Part shown: positions 34,499-43,425 of the stretch, piece after piece
Layout of the letters: each line of letters opens with the position of its first letter
How positions within the stretch are numbered: the stretch's first letter is position 1
Source of the DNA: Chryseobacterium sp. 3008163
Lineage (GTDB): Bacteria > Bacteroidota > Bacteroidia > Flavobacteriales > Weeksellaceae
DNA: 64,000 nucleotides
Reading direction: 5' to 3'
Assembly: GCF_003669035.1 (NCBI RefSeq)
Contig: NZ_CP033070.1
Coordinates: 434,001-498,000, forward strand
Program-made: the position numbers and the translations under genes
The notes under the pieces: generated by a model
What the model saw: only the letters and a program-made list of their open reading frames with translations
Told to the model about the DNA's origin: nothing
Databases searched by the model: none

Positions 34499-34537
34499 AA
34501 ATTGTGTATTCATTATTTTATAATGAATACACAATTT
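34499..34537. terminator. Long perfect inverted repeat, likely bidirectional terminator
   Basis: An 18-bp perfect stem (34499-34516 with 34520-34537, starting AAATTGTGTATTC) closes a 3-nt TTT loop, 79 bp after the lipoprotein stop. Its outer A/T bases give a T run after the stem on either strand. The stem is longer than needed for a terminator. Confidence 0.7.
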
Positions 34538-34659
34538 CCCTCATAGTAAGATTAAAATATTACCAGTATTTTAATATTATTAAAAATACTATAGCATAAA
34601 AACAAATAATCAAATCGTTTCATTCTTCACTTCAATAATATTATGAAATTAAACTAATC

Positions 34660-35464
34660 AATGCCTCACCGCTAAAACGTACTTACTACAATTCTGCTGA
34701 ATCAAGTTTAGAGCAGCTTCTGTAATAATATCTGAAAAAAAGCTGCCGTACTTATTGATTCTCAATTTACTGTACCAGATGCGGAAAAAGTAGTAAATAT
34801 GATATGAAGCAGTGGTAAAAACTTAAAGGCTATATTTAGTAGTTATGGAGATCCAGATTATTATTTTGGTCTGGAAATCTTAAAAAAATATTATCGTAAT
34901 GTACCGATCTACACAACTGCAACTACTGTCAATCATATTAATTCCACTTACAAAGAGAAACTTGAATATTGGGGAAAAGAATTAAAATCTGAAGCTCCGA
35001 AGCTTATAATTATCCCAATATTTTGATTAGTAACCACATAGAGTTGCAAGGACATAAGCTTGAAATTATAAAAATAGCCGATGAGCCTGCCCGTAGTTTT
35101 ATTTGGATTCCCTCTATTAAAGCTGTTGTAGGTGGCATTAATGTCTTTGGAAATGATTTTCATTTGTGGACAGCTAATGATGCAACTGTAATAAAAAGAG
35201 ATATGTAGATAGATGCTTTAGACAATTGCAAATTTAGATCCTAAAGTTGTAATATCTGGACATTTTGGTAAAAACGCAGATTTATCGATAGAATCAGTTA
35301 ACTATTATAAAACATATCATCTGGCTTATGAAAAACTACTAAAGACAAATAGCACTTCAAAATCTCTGATAACATCTTTAAAAATAATGTACCCAAAAGC
35401 GGGCTTTTTACAAGCACTTGAAATAGGGGCAAAAGTTAATATTGGAGAAATGCAGTGGAACTAA
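34660..35464 (+). pseudogene. Decayed MBL-fold metallo-hydrolase
   Basis: Three frames together read a metallo-beta-lactamase-fold hydrolase. The first segment is ASVIISEKKAAVLIDSQF, broken by a TGA in VVNMI-stop-SSGKN, then GDPDYYFGLEILKKYY. After a frameshift near 35015 it continues ELQGHKLEIIKIADEPARSF and AVVGGINVFGN. After another shift at about 35208 it reads VVISGHFGK and ends at TAA 35462. The metal-binding box is also damaged: the usual S-H-G-D-P-D-Y-Y-F-G reads SYGDPDYYFG. It is not functional as read. Confidence 0.8.
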
Positions 35465-36250
35465 TTAATTTTACTATTTTTCAACTTAAGATATTTTTTC
35501 TAGCAGATTAATAATTTAAAAATTTGGTTCAGGTCATAAAAATGAGTTTATAATATAGAAAAGTTAATCAGACCCAAACATTATTCTGATGATGCAACCA
35601 TAGTATTATATGTACTAATGTATTAGCTTAATATAATAATTAAGACTAATCAACATCTTAAAATTAAATATCCCTCTCGCCTCCTGATCTGCAATTGTCA
35701 ATCATTAATCTGTTTATTAATTAAAGAATCACTTCTTGCAGATAATAAATAACCTTCACATTTGTTGATCGCTGTAATTCCACTGTGAGACTATCATCTG
35801 TTGTTATTATAAAGCCTGCCATTTTTACTTTCCAAACGTATTGAGGACAGGGTGCAAACTTCCTTATATCATTATTCATTTTCATTATCCAAGCAGAACT
35901 TGTCTGATCTTATTTTCTTTCTCATTTCCGATCATGACAATATTATGTATAGATTTTTCTTACGTAAGTGTATCTGCGTTCTTTTTCTGATAATGAATAT
36001 TTAGAACCAAGGCTCTTATTTACGATCTAGATGCTTCCAATTCCATTACATTCGGAAAAATAGGTATCCGAAAATTAGCTTTGATTATTCAGGAGCTATT
36101 CCGTTCACCCTTACACAACATCCATCACTCTTTCCACCGAATGAAAATAAGGGCAGGCGCCCGAACGGCATTTTTAGACCAGCTCAAAATGTAACTCAAA
36201 GCATATATCGATAAAGACCTTTAGGTAAAGGTTAAACTGTAAGTTTCAAG
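35465..36250. other. Decayed DNA with scraps of coding sequence
   Basis: No intact gene. On the minus strand about 35709-35790 the frame reads SHSGITAINKCEGYLL and continues ARSDSLIN. Upstream of it SIRLESKNGRLYNNN appears in the same general direction. The combination faintly resembles the C-terminus of MoeA, but I would not name it. The + strand around 36050-36180 has an open patch without recognisable homology. Confidence 0.35.
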
Positions 36251-36286
36251 AAGCTGCCCAAAAAGTAATTTTTTCGCAGCTTTTTT
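36251..36286 (+). terminator. Terminator-like hairpin
   Basis: AAGCTGC (36251-36257) pairs with GCAGCTT (36276-36282) and is followed by further T's. It lies in decayed DNA, so it is probably a leftover of a lost gene. Confidence 0.55.
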
Positions 36287-36443
36287 ATAGTAATATTCTG
36301 TTTTTTGAATAATATAAATACTGACGATGCAAGCAATTTTAAAACCTCATTCAGTCCAACAACAAACTTTTTCCGTTTGATTTAAATATTTTATTTTCTC
36401 ATATACTATAATTTTTCAATTAGTTATGAAAATGATAAAATAG

Positions 36444-36474
36444 AAAGAGACTGTTTTTTTCGGACAGCCTCTTT
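36444..36474 (-). terminator. Probable terminator of the DoxX gene
   Basis: AAAGAG-A-CTGT pairs with ACAG-C-CTCTTT across one mismatch, about 75 bp beyond the DoxX stop. The minus-strand product ends in a short pyrimidine run. Confidence 0.5.
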
Positions 36475-36549
36475 TCAGTTTTTTACAACTAGCTTAGTAT
36501 AAATAAATATTTGTTGCAGCTAACCAAATAAAATCGATAAGGAATGCAT

Positions 36550-36918
36550 CTATTTAACAAAAAGCCTTTGTCTTAGCTCAGGAAAACGTATAAATGCAGT
36601 AATCCAAAGAAGCACCTGAACTGATATTGGCATAATTACTGGCAGCTGGTTCGTTAAATGGGTGGCAATAGCTCCACCTAAATATGCCGCCAATAATAAA
36701 GCACCTACGATGCTTGTACGAGGAATAATAAAAAGTAGTAACGATACTATTTCAATAATGCCGATAATAAAATAAGTTGTACCATCAATTCCTATAGTGG
36801 CAGCCTGTGCGAGAGTTTCTTCACTTTGAATAAGTTTTAAAGAAGCACTTAACCCCAAGAGTAACCCTATAAGAATCGTTAATACCCAACCTGTAATCTT
36901 GATAGTTTTCTGTTTCAT
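36550..36918 (-). CDS. DoxX-like membrane protein
   Basis: A 122-residue, four-helix inner-membrane protein of the DoxX_2 type. Hydrophobic segments are at about residues 9-29, 45-65, 68-88 and 95-112, with the conserved LGLSASLKLIQSEE after TM1. In Bacteroidota such genes often sit next to HxlR regulators as here and are linked to thiol or quinone redox stress. It is divergent from hxlR with a shared 92-bp regulatory gap. Confidence 0.85.
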   Translation of the reverse strand: MKQKTIKITGWVLTILIGLLLGLSASLKLIQSEETLAQAATIGIDGTTYFIIGIIEIVSLLLFIIPRTSIVGALLLAAYLGGAIATHLTNQLPVIMPISVQVLLWITAFIRFPELRQRLFVK

Positions 36919-36938
36919 AATTAATGTAATATTTTTTA

Positions 36939-36967
36939 CAAATTTATTGCTAAATGCTATACCTTTG
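36939..36967. promoter_or_regulatory. Divergent promoters of doxX and hxlR
   Basis: On the minus strand TAAATTTG (36939-36946) serves doxX. On the + strand TACCTTTG (36960-36967) serves hxlR. The two -7 elements are only 13 bp apart, so one bound HxlR dimer could cover both. Confidence 0.65.
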
Positions 36968-36973
36968 TTATCT

Positions 36974-37009
36974 GTTACAAAAAGAATAGTAGTTACAAAA
37001 AGAATAGTA
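36974..37009 (+). repeat. 18-bp tandem duplication abutting the hxlR start codon
   Basis: GTTACAAAAAGAATAGTA occurs twice head to tail (36974-36991, 36992-37009), one base before the ATG at 37011. It spans the 5' leader and ribosome-binding region, so a copy-number change would alter leader length. Confidence 0.95.
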
Positions 37010-37010
37010 T

Positions 37011-37355
37011 ATGAAACACGAGGGAGGAAGTTGTTTTAAAGCCAAATTAGCCATACGTGATACACTTGATGTAGTGGGTGGAAAATGGAAACTTGTCTTA
37101 ATTTCAGTATTGTTCAATGGCAAGAAAGGCTTTAATGAACTGACACGCGATGCTGGAATTTCTCCACGTATTTTATCAAAAGAATTACAAGAGCTTGAAA
37201 TTAACGGACTGGTCACACGTCAGGTTATGGATACCAAGCCTGTAACAGTTCAATACGAATTAACTGAATATAGTACAACTTTACATGAAGTTTTATTTGC
37301 AATGGAGAAATGGGGATTACAACACAGAGAGAAAGTTATTTCAAATAAAGTTTGA
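37011..37355 (+). CDS. HxlR family transcriptional regulator
   Basis: A 114-residue winged-helix regulator of the HxlR/YodB type. Key parts are Cys8 in GGSCFKAKLAIRDTLDVVGG, GKWKLVLISVLFNGKKGFNEL, the recognition helix AGISPRILSKELQELE and the wing TVQYELTEYS. The N-terminal Cys is the redox-sensing residue in YodB/QorR-type members, so sensing of quinones, aldehydes or oxidants is plausible. It is divergent from doxX, its likely target. Confidence 0.92.
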   Translation: MKHEGGSCFKAKLAIRDTLDVVGGKWKLVLISVLFNGKKGFNELTRDAGISPRILSKELQELEINGLVTRQVMDTKPVTVQYELTEYSTTLHEVLFAMEKWGLQHREKVISNKV

Positions 37356-37837
37356 TTTTAGGATATATAATGCACATAGTAAATCTATCTCCTTTTTGCA
37401 ACTAAAAATTCTTAATTGTTTATATGGCAGGCATACTTTAGTAACAATGAAATTAGGAAATGTAGTAAGTATAAGGAATGCTTCGCAATTAGGGACGTTT
37501 CAATATTAAAACATACAACATTATACGAAGGTAGCCTACATAATTAATAGAAGATATATCAAAATTATTTAAACACATAACAAGTACAAACATTTATTGA
37601 CTATCTAATTAAAAGAGGCTGTTCAAATGGATGGCCTCCTTTATTTGCCCATATCTGCCAATTGGCAAATGTTCTCAAAACTCCACTACCAAACATCTAA
37701 AACACCCAGAAACCCTTATCAAAAAGGTTTTTCGATTGTAAAAATTTAAAAAAAAAGCCACACCAATTGGCAAAGTCCGGCAGACAAACACTGCCAGCTT
37801 TCACAATTTTGCATAGTGAACTTTAAAAAGCTGTGCG
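37356..37837. other. Spacer with repeated CCAATTGGCAAA boxes
   Basis: No gene is present. CCAATTGGCAAA occurs at 37658-37669 (inside the palindrome TGCCAATTGGCA) and again at 37763-37774. An imperfect GAGGC/GCCTC hairpin lies near 37613-37640. The boxes precede mobile-element HTH remnants and may be a regulator or recombination-protein site. Confidence 0.5.
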
Positions 37838-38167
37838 ATGAAAATAATAACAATTGAAGAGGAAGCCTGACAACAGCTAAACAGCCATATCAATGCCATT
37901 GCCAACTATCTGAAAAGACAGTAAGATAAAAGGTATGATGACCTGTGGCTCAATAACCACGAGGTCTGTCAATACCTGCACGTCTGCGAGAAAACGCTGT
38001 GGCGTATGCGTATCAAAGGCGAGATTACTTACTCAAAAATTTATGGTCAGTATTTCTACACCCTTGGATCCATAAAAGCTATGCTTAATGCGAATTCCAT
38101 ACAGAGTAGTGAGGAATTTGTAGAAGAGCTTATGGTAAAAGCTTTATCGAAAAAGGCAGAAAGCTAA
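37838..38167 (+). pseudogene. Mobile-element helix-turn-helix protein, two nonsense mutations
   Basis: A 110-codon frame starting MKIITIEEEA is interrupted by TGA (codon 11, expected Trp) and TAA (codon 29), then runs open as DKRYDDLWLNNHEVCQYLHV and ends VKALSKKAES. The middle is an excisionase/HTH_17-type domain (LHVCEKTLWRMRIKGEITYS) common upstream of integrase genes in Bacteroidota conjugative or mobilizable elements. Both stops are single-base changes, so decay is recent. Confidence 0.75.
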
Positions 38168-38210
38168 AAACAAATAAAAAATAGGTATGAACCTTTAAAA
38201 GTATATCCCT

Positions 38211-38630
38211 ATGAATATTGACAGAATGGAATTTTTGGCGTGGATGGAACTCTTAATGGGTCGCCTAGATATGCCCAGTGATAACATAGACGAGTTGCAA
38301 AAGAAACGCAACGGCATAGATGATGAGGAATTACTGGACAATCAGGATTTACTTCAAATGCTGAAAATAAGCAACCGTTCTCTGCAACGGTATCGCTCCA
38401 TCGGCAAACTGCCATATTATACTATTAGTGGAAAGCTTGATTACAAGTTGTCTGATGTGCATCAATTCCTCAGAGTGTTTCAGCATATCTTCATAAAGGG
38501 TGTCAATGCGTGCCCTTATATTATCCAATTTTGTTTAATACCTTGTGCTTTTACACCCTTTCCTTCAACTCTTCCATACTTTAAATCCCAATTATTTGGG
38601 TTATTTCTAACTTTGTTTCTAAAGTCTTAA
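38211..38630 (+). pseudogene. Second mobile-element HTH protein, truncated and fused to integrase DNA
   Basis: The first about 85 residues form an HTH protein of the excisionase-like type (LLDNQDLLQMLKISNRSL followed by QRYRSIGKLPYYTISGKL and DVHQFL). From about base 38460 onward the frame reads antisense through an integrase remnant, giving a meaningless hydrophobic tail. The gene has therefore lost its own 3' end in a deletion or rearrangement that joined it head-on to the integrase fragment. It may still make an HTH domain. Confidence 0.65.
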
Positions 38631-38745
38631 GTGTTCCATAAATAGTAATACGTGCCATAATTTGGGGCATTACCGTTCTTTTTCGGCTCGTTCTTTTTTA
38701 AGTAGAAAAGTAGTAGCTTGAACGTGGATTTTATTTCTGTTCCAT
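38460..38745 (-). pseudogene. N-terminal remnant of a tyrosine integrase
   Basis: On the minus strand, pieces in shifting frames read as the start of a Bacteroidota tyrosine recombinase: ATG at 38745 (MEQK), then KSTFKLLLFYLKKNEPKKNG, then MARITIYG, NNWDLKYGRVEGKGVKA and LDNIRARIDTLYEDMLKHSE. The last two segments are the SAM-like core-binding domain. Several one-base shifts break it and the catalytic domain is absent. Together with the two HTH remnants it marks the skeleton of a lost integrative element. Confidence 0.75.
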
Positions 38746-39051
38746 AACTCTAATGTATAATGAATAAAACTAAATTGTATCGAGTTACAAAGGAATATGA
38801 AAAACAAGTCAAGACGCTGAAATACAACATATTACAATCTTAAATCCCTTTAACAATCGGTAACGAGCTAGTAAGCTATCTTTGTATTTTTAAGACCAAA
38901 ACCTATCAGACACTGAATTCCAAACTAAGACTACTGTTTTATAGAGCATTGGATATAAAAGGTAAAGCGTTTTTCTTATTTTTGCTTTTTACTAATCTTT
39001 TTTTACAAAAATAGAAAACGTGTTTATTTTACTAAGAAGACCTCACTAAAA
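38746..39051. other. Spacer, no gene recognised
   Basis: AT-rich DNA between the integrase remnant and the DUF6377 gene stop. No hairpin or coding remnant stands out. Confidence 0.45.
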
Positions 39052-40707
39052 TTATGCATGTTTAGAAACATTCCCCAAATTCTGAACTTTAATTTCAAAG
39101 CTCTCATCAGATTGGATAGCCTTTGATTTCACTTTACTTCTATAGTTGTAGATCGTACGCAAGGTATAATGAAGAAACGTTGCGATTTGATTATTATTGG
39201 TAACCCCTAATTTGATCAGGGCAAATACACGAAGTTCCTGATTTAAAGTGTCTCCGTCACTGATGCGGTATCGTTCTTCTGGACGAAGTAGTTCGTTGAT
39301 CTGTTCCACAAAATTCGGATATATTCTTAGAAAAGCCCTGTCGAAATTGCTATACAATTCTTTCAGCTCTTTGGAATTATCCTGTGATGAGGTTGTTATT
39401 TTCAGGATCTCAGCGGTTTGTCGGGTTTTGATCTTACGATTTACAATTCCTTTGAAGTGCGCAAGACGGTCAATATATTCTGTACAGATTTCAAGAAAAC
39501 TTTTAATATACTGTTCTTTCAGGTGATTAGCTTCAGTAAGTGAATTATTAGTTTCGATCTGAAGAAGGCTGGCTTTTTTAAGATCATTATTTAGAACATT
39601 AAGCTTTTCATTGGTTTCCTTAAGTTTTTTTTGAGCTTTTAAAACCTTTTTGTTTTGCTTAATAATAAGAATAACAGCAATGAATAATATAAGCGATAAA
39701 ATACTGGCTGTGATAAAAAGTGTCTGCAACTTTTTCTGCTGATTTTCACGTTCTATCTGATACGCTTTATCTATAATAGGTAATACTCTCGCAATATGTA
39801 TATTACGTAATCTTGTGTTATAAAAATTGGCATCTTCGAGACTTCTTTTAATATAAAAATTTGCTCTTGAGATATCATTGTCATCGAAGAGTAAAATGGA
39901 AAGAGCGCGCAGAGACATGTTCTCTTTTACACCAGCATGAATATCTGATAGTGCAGATTTTGCGAGATATTTTTTTTGTTTTTTAATATCGCTTTTCTTT
40001 TCATAAAGATAGGCAAGTATAGCATTAAGGATTGAAAATTCCCGTGTATCTGGCCTTACATATCGAAAGCCCTGTAAAAGTTCTTTTTCGGCAAGGTCAT
40101 ATTTTTTAAGTTCAATATTTTTTGTGCTAAAAGTTATAACATATTCGTAACTATTTTTGGGAAGAAGGGTAAGAAGGGTATCCTGAACGGCATCTTTTTT
40201 CTGAATGATTTCTTCCATATCATAACCATACTGGTATTCGATCCAATAAATATAGACCTCGATATAGGCTTTATAATAATCAATAAGCTGATTTTTGTTC
40301 AGCTTTTTTTTATCGACGGTTTTCAGAATGTCAAGTGATACAGGAAACATTCCTTCTTTTGCTTTTATTCGGGCCAGTCGGATTTTGCTTTCTGCGGAAT
40401 AGCTTTGATTGTTAAGCAGATGTGCTGTTTCTAAAGATTTATTGGTATAATATTCAGCTGAATCTGCTATAAAAACCTCATAACTTCGGGAAAGTGTATG
40501 ATATATTCTATAATTTTTCTCATTACTGTTCGTGGAATTCAACTGTTTTAAAACAGCATGAATTTCCTGTTGCTTCTTTTTGGTATAAAAATCTTCTTTT
40601 GCTATATCTTCATCCAGTGCCTTTAAAAGAGTATCAAGTGTTTCTTGAGAAAACATCATAGTTGTTCCTATGAGAAAGAATATTGCGAAAAGAATTCTTT
40701 TTAACAT
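39052..40707 (-). CDS. DUF6377-type TPR membrane regulator
   Basis: A 551-residue protein with signal peptide (MLKRILFAIFFLIGTTMMFS), a periplasmic helical repeat region of TPR character (about residues 40-310) and a TM helix at about 328-350 (ITASILSLILFIAVILIIK). A coiled coil of about 50 residues and a cytosolic C-terminal domain follow. The end reads LGVTNNNQIATFLHYTLRTIYNYRSKV, a LuxR-like helix-turn-helix. This is the layout of DUF6377 proteins, thought to be one-component membrane-bound regulators. No partner gene is adjacent, and the start is clear. Confidence 0.85.
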   Translation of the reverse strand: MLKRILFAIFFLIGTTMMFSQETLDTLLKALDEDIAKEDFYTKKKQQEIHAVLKQLNSTNSNEKNYRIYHTLSRSYEVFIADSAEYYTNKSLETAHLLNNQSYSAESKIRLARIKAKEGMFPVSLDILKTVDKKKLNKNQLIDYYKAYIEVYIYWIEYQYGYDMEEIIQKKDAVQDTLLTLLPKNSYEYVITFSTKNIELKKYDLAEKELLQGFRYVRPDTREFSILNAILAYLYEKKSDIKKQKKYLAKSALSDIHAGVKENMSLRALSILLFDDNDISRANFYIKRSLEDANFYNTRLRNIHIARVLPIIDKAYQIERENQQKKLQTLFITASILSLILFIAVILIIKQNKKVLKAQKKLKETNEKLNVLNNDLKKASLLQIETNNSLTEANHLKEQYIKSFLEICTEYIDRLAHFKGIVNRKIKTRQTAEILKITTSSQDNSKELKELYSNFDRAFLRIYPNFVEQINELLRPEERYRISDGDTLNQELRVFALIKLGVTNNNQIATFLHYTLRTIYNYRSKVKSKAIQSDESFEIKVQNLGNVSKHA

Positions 40708-42024
40708 TCAAAAGAGTTTTGACATTTATAAAAAATATCAATAATACAGAAATATTCTTATATAAAAGTGCATTATTAAAAATTACACTCTAAATTATAT
40801 GATTAATTAATGAATATTTAAAAATCCAGTTTCTATAAATTTTTCTTCATTATCACAATGTGTTGCCTCATTTCAATTGGCATCGTTTTGGAAACTTTTC
40901 TGAGGTTGTACTAATATTATTAAAAGGTATAAACAGTTTAACTTCTAACCATAAAATTCAACTTTATGAGCAAAACAATGTTTTTTGGCAAAAGAAAACA
41001 AAATCTTACTCGGTTTTTCGAAAGGAGTGACGTATAAGTATTACTCATTTCTTTTAAATTTTAAAATAAATAAATGTTATACAAAATTATTTCATTGCCA
41101 AACCCCATGTATTTTATTATTAAAAATTCATATTTTTCAAGAGATATATTTTCCTAGAACAAAATTTGAAGATCTCTTATTAATTACAAAAGAATATGAA
41201 AAATCTTATTAGAATCCTCTTTGTAAAATCAAAGACATCGCAATTTCAAGAAAAGCTTTCGATCAGAAATCACCAACTTATGACAAAATGCCATTTATGC
41301 CCAAAAATGTCATATTGATTTATCATGCATTTACTAATATATAATTACTGTGAAAAATGAGACTAGCCTAGTAGAAAGCAGCAAAGCTTTGTGCAATATT
41401 TGGAATATTTTCGAAAAGCCTTAACGTGAAGGACTGCTCTTCAGAATTGATTATTTGTAATATATAATTAATACTTATTAATCTATCGGGATATAAAAAG
41501 TAAAGGTGAGATCAAATATACTTTTAATTCTTATGTTCATAAAATCAGAAAGTGGGACAATTGGCAACTGATGATAACATGGGATAATGAAACTTGCATA
41601 GAATAAAAACCTGGGAAAAGTCATATTCACTTATCTTATTTGCGATAGGCCTGTAGTGATTAATTCTCCCTATAATAAGTAATATTGAATTAAAGAATGT
41701 TACAATATTAAAATCTTGCTCAAAAATTACTAACAAAAATTGAGTCCAAAAATGCTTATAATCTTTAATAATTAAATATCTTAGTCAGATGTCACACTTA
41801 ACTTTAGGTGCCCCCATCTTTTATTATTTAAATAATTTTATTTAGTCCCTTTTACTTCGACTGTTTCATAGTTGAAATATAGGGCAATGAGTAAATTTAA
41901 TTTAGTAGAAGTAACGAGAAACGTCCATTTTTGTCCATACATAAAATTCTTTCTTGACATTTCTATCTCCGTACCTACCTTTATTTGTTTTAACAACTCT
42001 CCTTTAATAATTCTTATTCAAAAT
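40708..42024. other. Long AT-rich region without intact genes
   Basis: More than 1.3 kb without a convincing gene. A 75-codon frame at 40985-41212 has no recognisable domain and AT-driven composition. The minus strand at 41830-42000 may hold more of the P460-like remnant described next, but frames change too often to follow. Confidence 0.4.
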
Positions 42025-42310
42025 AAACTGTTTTTTTTCGATTGATTTTATTTCGCCGGGAATATTGGCTACAAACCATAACTCATATGGCTTTTGTTTC
42101 CAGGTAACTTAATGTAAAAGTGCACCATTTGGGTAATTTGAATCCAAATTTTTCTCAGCATAATTAAACGCGATATCATTTCCATACAAGGTTGACATTA
42201 CACTGTCTTATGGATTTAATTAAGAAGTCAAACAATGTATCAGCAAAGGATTTTCTTTCAATTCATCATTCAGCTGAACTGAAGCTTTGCTATTGAGCAA
42301 TTCTTTGGAC
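42025..42310 (-). pseudogene. Cytochrome P460-like remnant
   Basis: The minus strand reads ELLNSKASVQLNDELKENPL, then MSTLYGNDIAFNYAEKN, YPNGALL, a stop, VTWKQKPYELWFVANIPGEI and KSIEKKQ. The order TLYGND / YPxGA / VTWKQ / WF-ANIPG-IKSIE matches cytochrome P460-type periplasmic heme proteins. The C-terminal CxxCH region is not found and stops interrupt it, so it is a fragment. Confidence 0.55.
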
Positions 42311-42437
42311 CTTCCGTTATGCGTTTTATATTTACAAATATATCTGTAGTTCAATCTAACTTTCCAACACCTATTATCTGCATCTTTGAGATATCTTATA
42401 AATTGAGTAAATTGCTGGCCTTTAAGTTACTTTTACA

Positions 42438-43022
42438 ATGTCCAATTTTGAAATGTTTTTCGATTACGTTCAGGAAATTTCAGGCAAAATACTGTCCGAA
42501 GATGATAAGCATTTGCTGACGGCACATTTTAAACCGAGAAAACTCCGAAAACGGCAATACTTTTTACAGGAAGGTAACGTGTGCAAATTTATTGCGTTTA
42601 TTGTGAAAGGTTCTGCAAAGACCTTTACTGTAGATGAAAAAGGACATGAAAATATATTGAGATTGTCTGTAGAAAATTGGTGGCTTACAGATTTCGAAAG
42701 TTTTTATCGACTGACACCAAGCCGCTATCATATTGAAGCATTGGAGGAACTGGAATTACTGCAAACAACAAACGCGGAAATTGAAGAATTTCTCAAACAT
42801 ATCCCAGCCTTTTCCGCGATGTCAAATATTATCAATCAAAACAACACGATTGCAACACAGAAAAGAATGCAGGCGATCAACTACTCCGCTGAAGAGCGCT
42901 ATGAAGAACTGGTGGAAAACTATCCCTATTTTCTGCAGCGGTTTTCGCAAAATATGATTGCTTCTTATCTTGGATTGTCATCTGAAACGCTGAGTAGAAT
43001 CAAGAAAAACGCACTGAAATAA
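42438..43022 (+). CDS. Crp/Fnr family transcriptional regulator A
   Basis: A 194-residue regulator with an N-terminal cyclic-nucleotide-binding-like barrel (RKRQYFLQEGNVCKFIAFIV, then VDEKGHENILRLSVENWW) and a short C-terminal HTH (QNMIASYLGLSSETLSRIKK). The cAMP phosphate-binding R/S residues and the Fe-S cysteines of true FNR are absent, so another signal or none is used. It is followed by an SDR gene on the same strand. An obvious paralogue with the same arrangement lies inverted at 45326-45916. Confidence 0.92.
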   Translation: MSNFEMFFDYVQEISGKILSEDDKHLLTAHFKPRKLRKRQYFLQEGNVCKFIAFIVKGSAKTFTVDEKGHENILRLSVENWWLTDFESFYRLTPSRYHIEALEELELLQTTNAEIEEFLKHIPAFSAMSNIINQNNTIATQKRMQAINYSAEERYEELVENYPYFLQRFSQNMIASYLGLSSETLSRIKKNALK

Positions 43023-43425
43023 ATTTTAACTCATAAACCATCGGAAATCTTCTTTCATTTTTGATCTAATAACTTACTAAATAATGCTTGATTCTGCAAA
43101 ACTTTGTTGGTTTATTATTCTTGATATCTCAATTCAATTTGTCCAAGATTAAAGCTTTTAGCAAATTAAAAAGCTTATACGGAAGAACTTTTCGTCTTTG
43201 TTATTCTACCCTTTCACGAATTTCTTCATTTTTCACATTTCGCATAAACTTCTTTTTTACAATCATTTAAGATAATTTTCTGATTTAAGTCACAGGTTTC
43301 AATTGACATTTGTCACCATTAATCCGTGATGAATATCAATGCACAGATAGCTATGATGCGGCAACTTTGCATATAAATCAGAACGAAAATAATCTGACGA
43401 ATTTAAAGAAATTAATATAGAAATT
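43023..43425. promoter_or_regulatory. crp-SDR spacer with a TGATTTAAGTCA box
   Basis: The spacer lacks genes. TGATTTAAGTCA (43281-43292) resembles the perfect palindrome before the mirror-image SDR (45228-45245), and a CAACTTTG -7-like element lies at 43362-43369. This fits control of the SDR by the neighbouring Crp-type protein. Confidence 0.45.

Noticed and set aside
34411..34599. Possible 62-residue gene overlapping the lipoprotein stop
   Set aside because: It overlaps the strong hairpin and has AT-driven hydrophobic codons only.
35690..35880. MoeA-like C-terminal remnant on the minus strand
   Set aside because: A few residues fit (SHSGITAINKCEGYLL) but frames shift and the similarity is too short to name; recorded only as a scrap.
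40985..41212. Possible 75-residue gene
   Set aside because: No domain, no promoter in register and composition explained by AT-rich DNA.
41277..41320. Sigma-54-type promoter suggested by TGACA and TGCCA spacing
   Set aside because: Spacing and GG/GC dinucleotides do not match and no gene follows.
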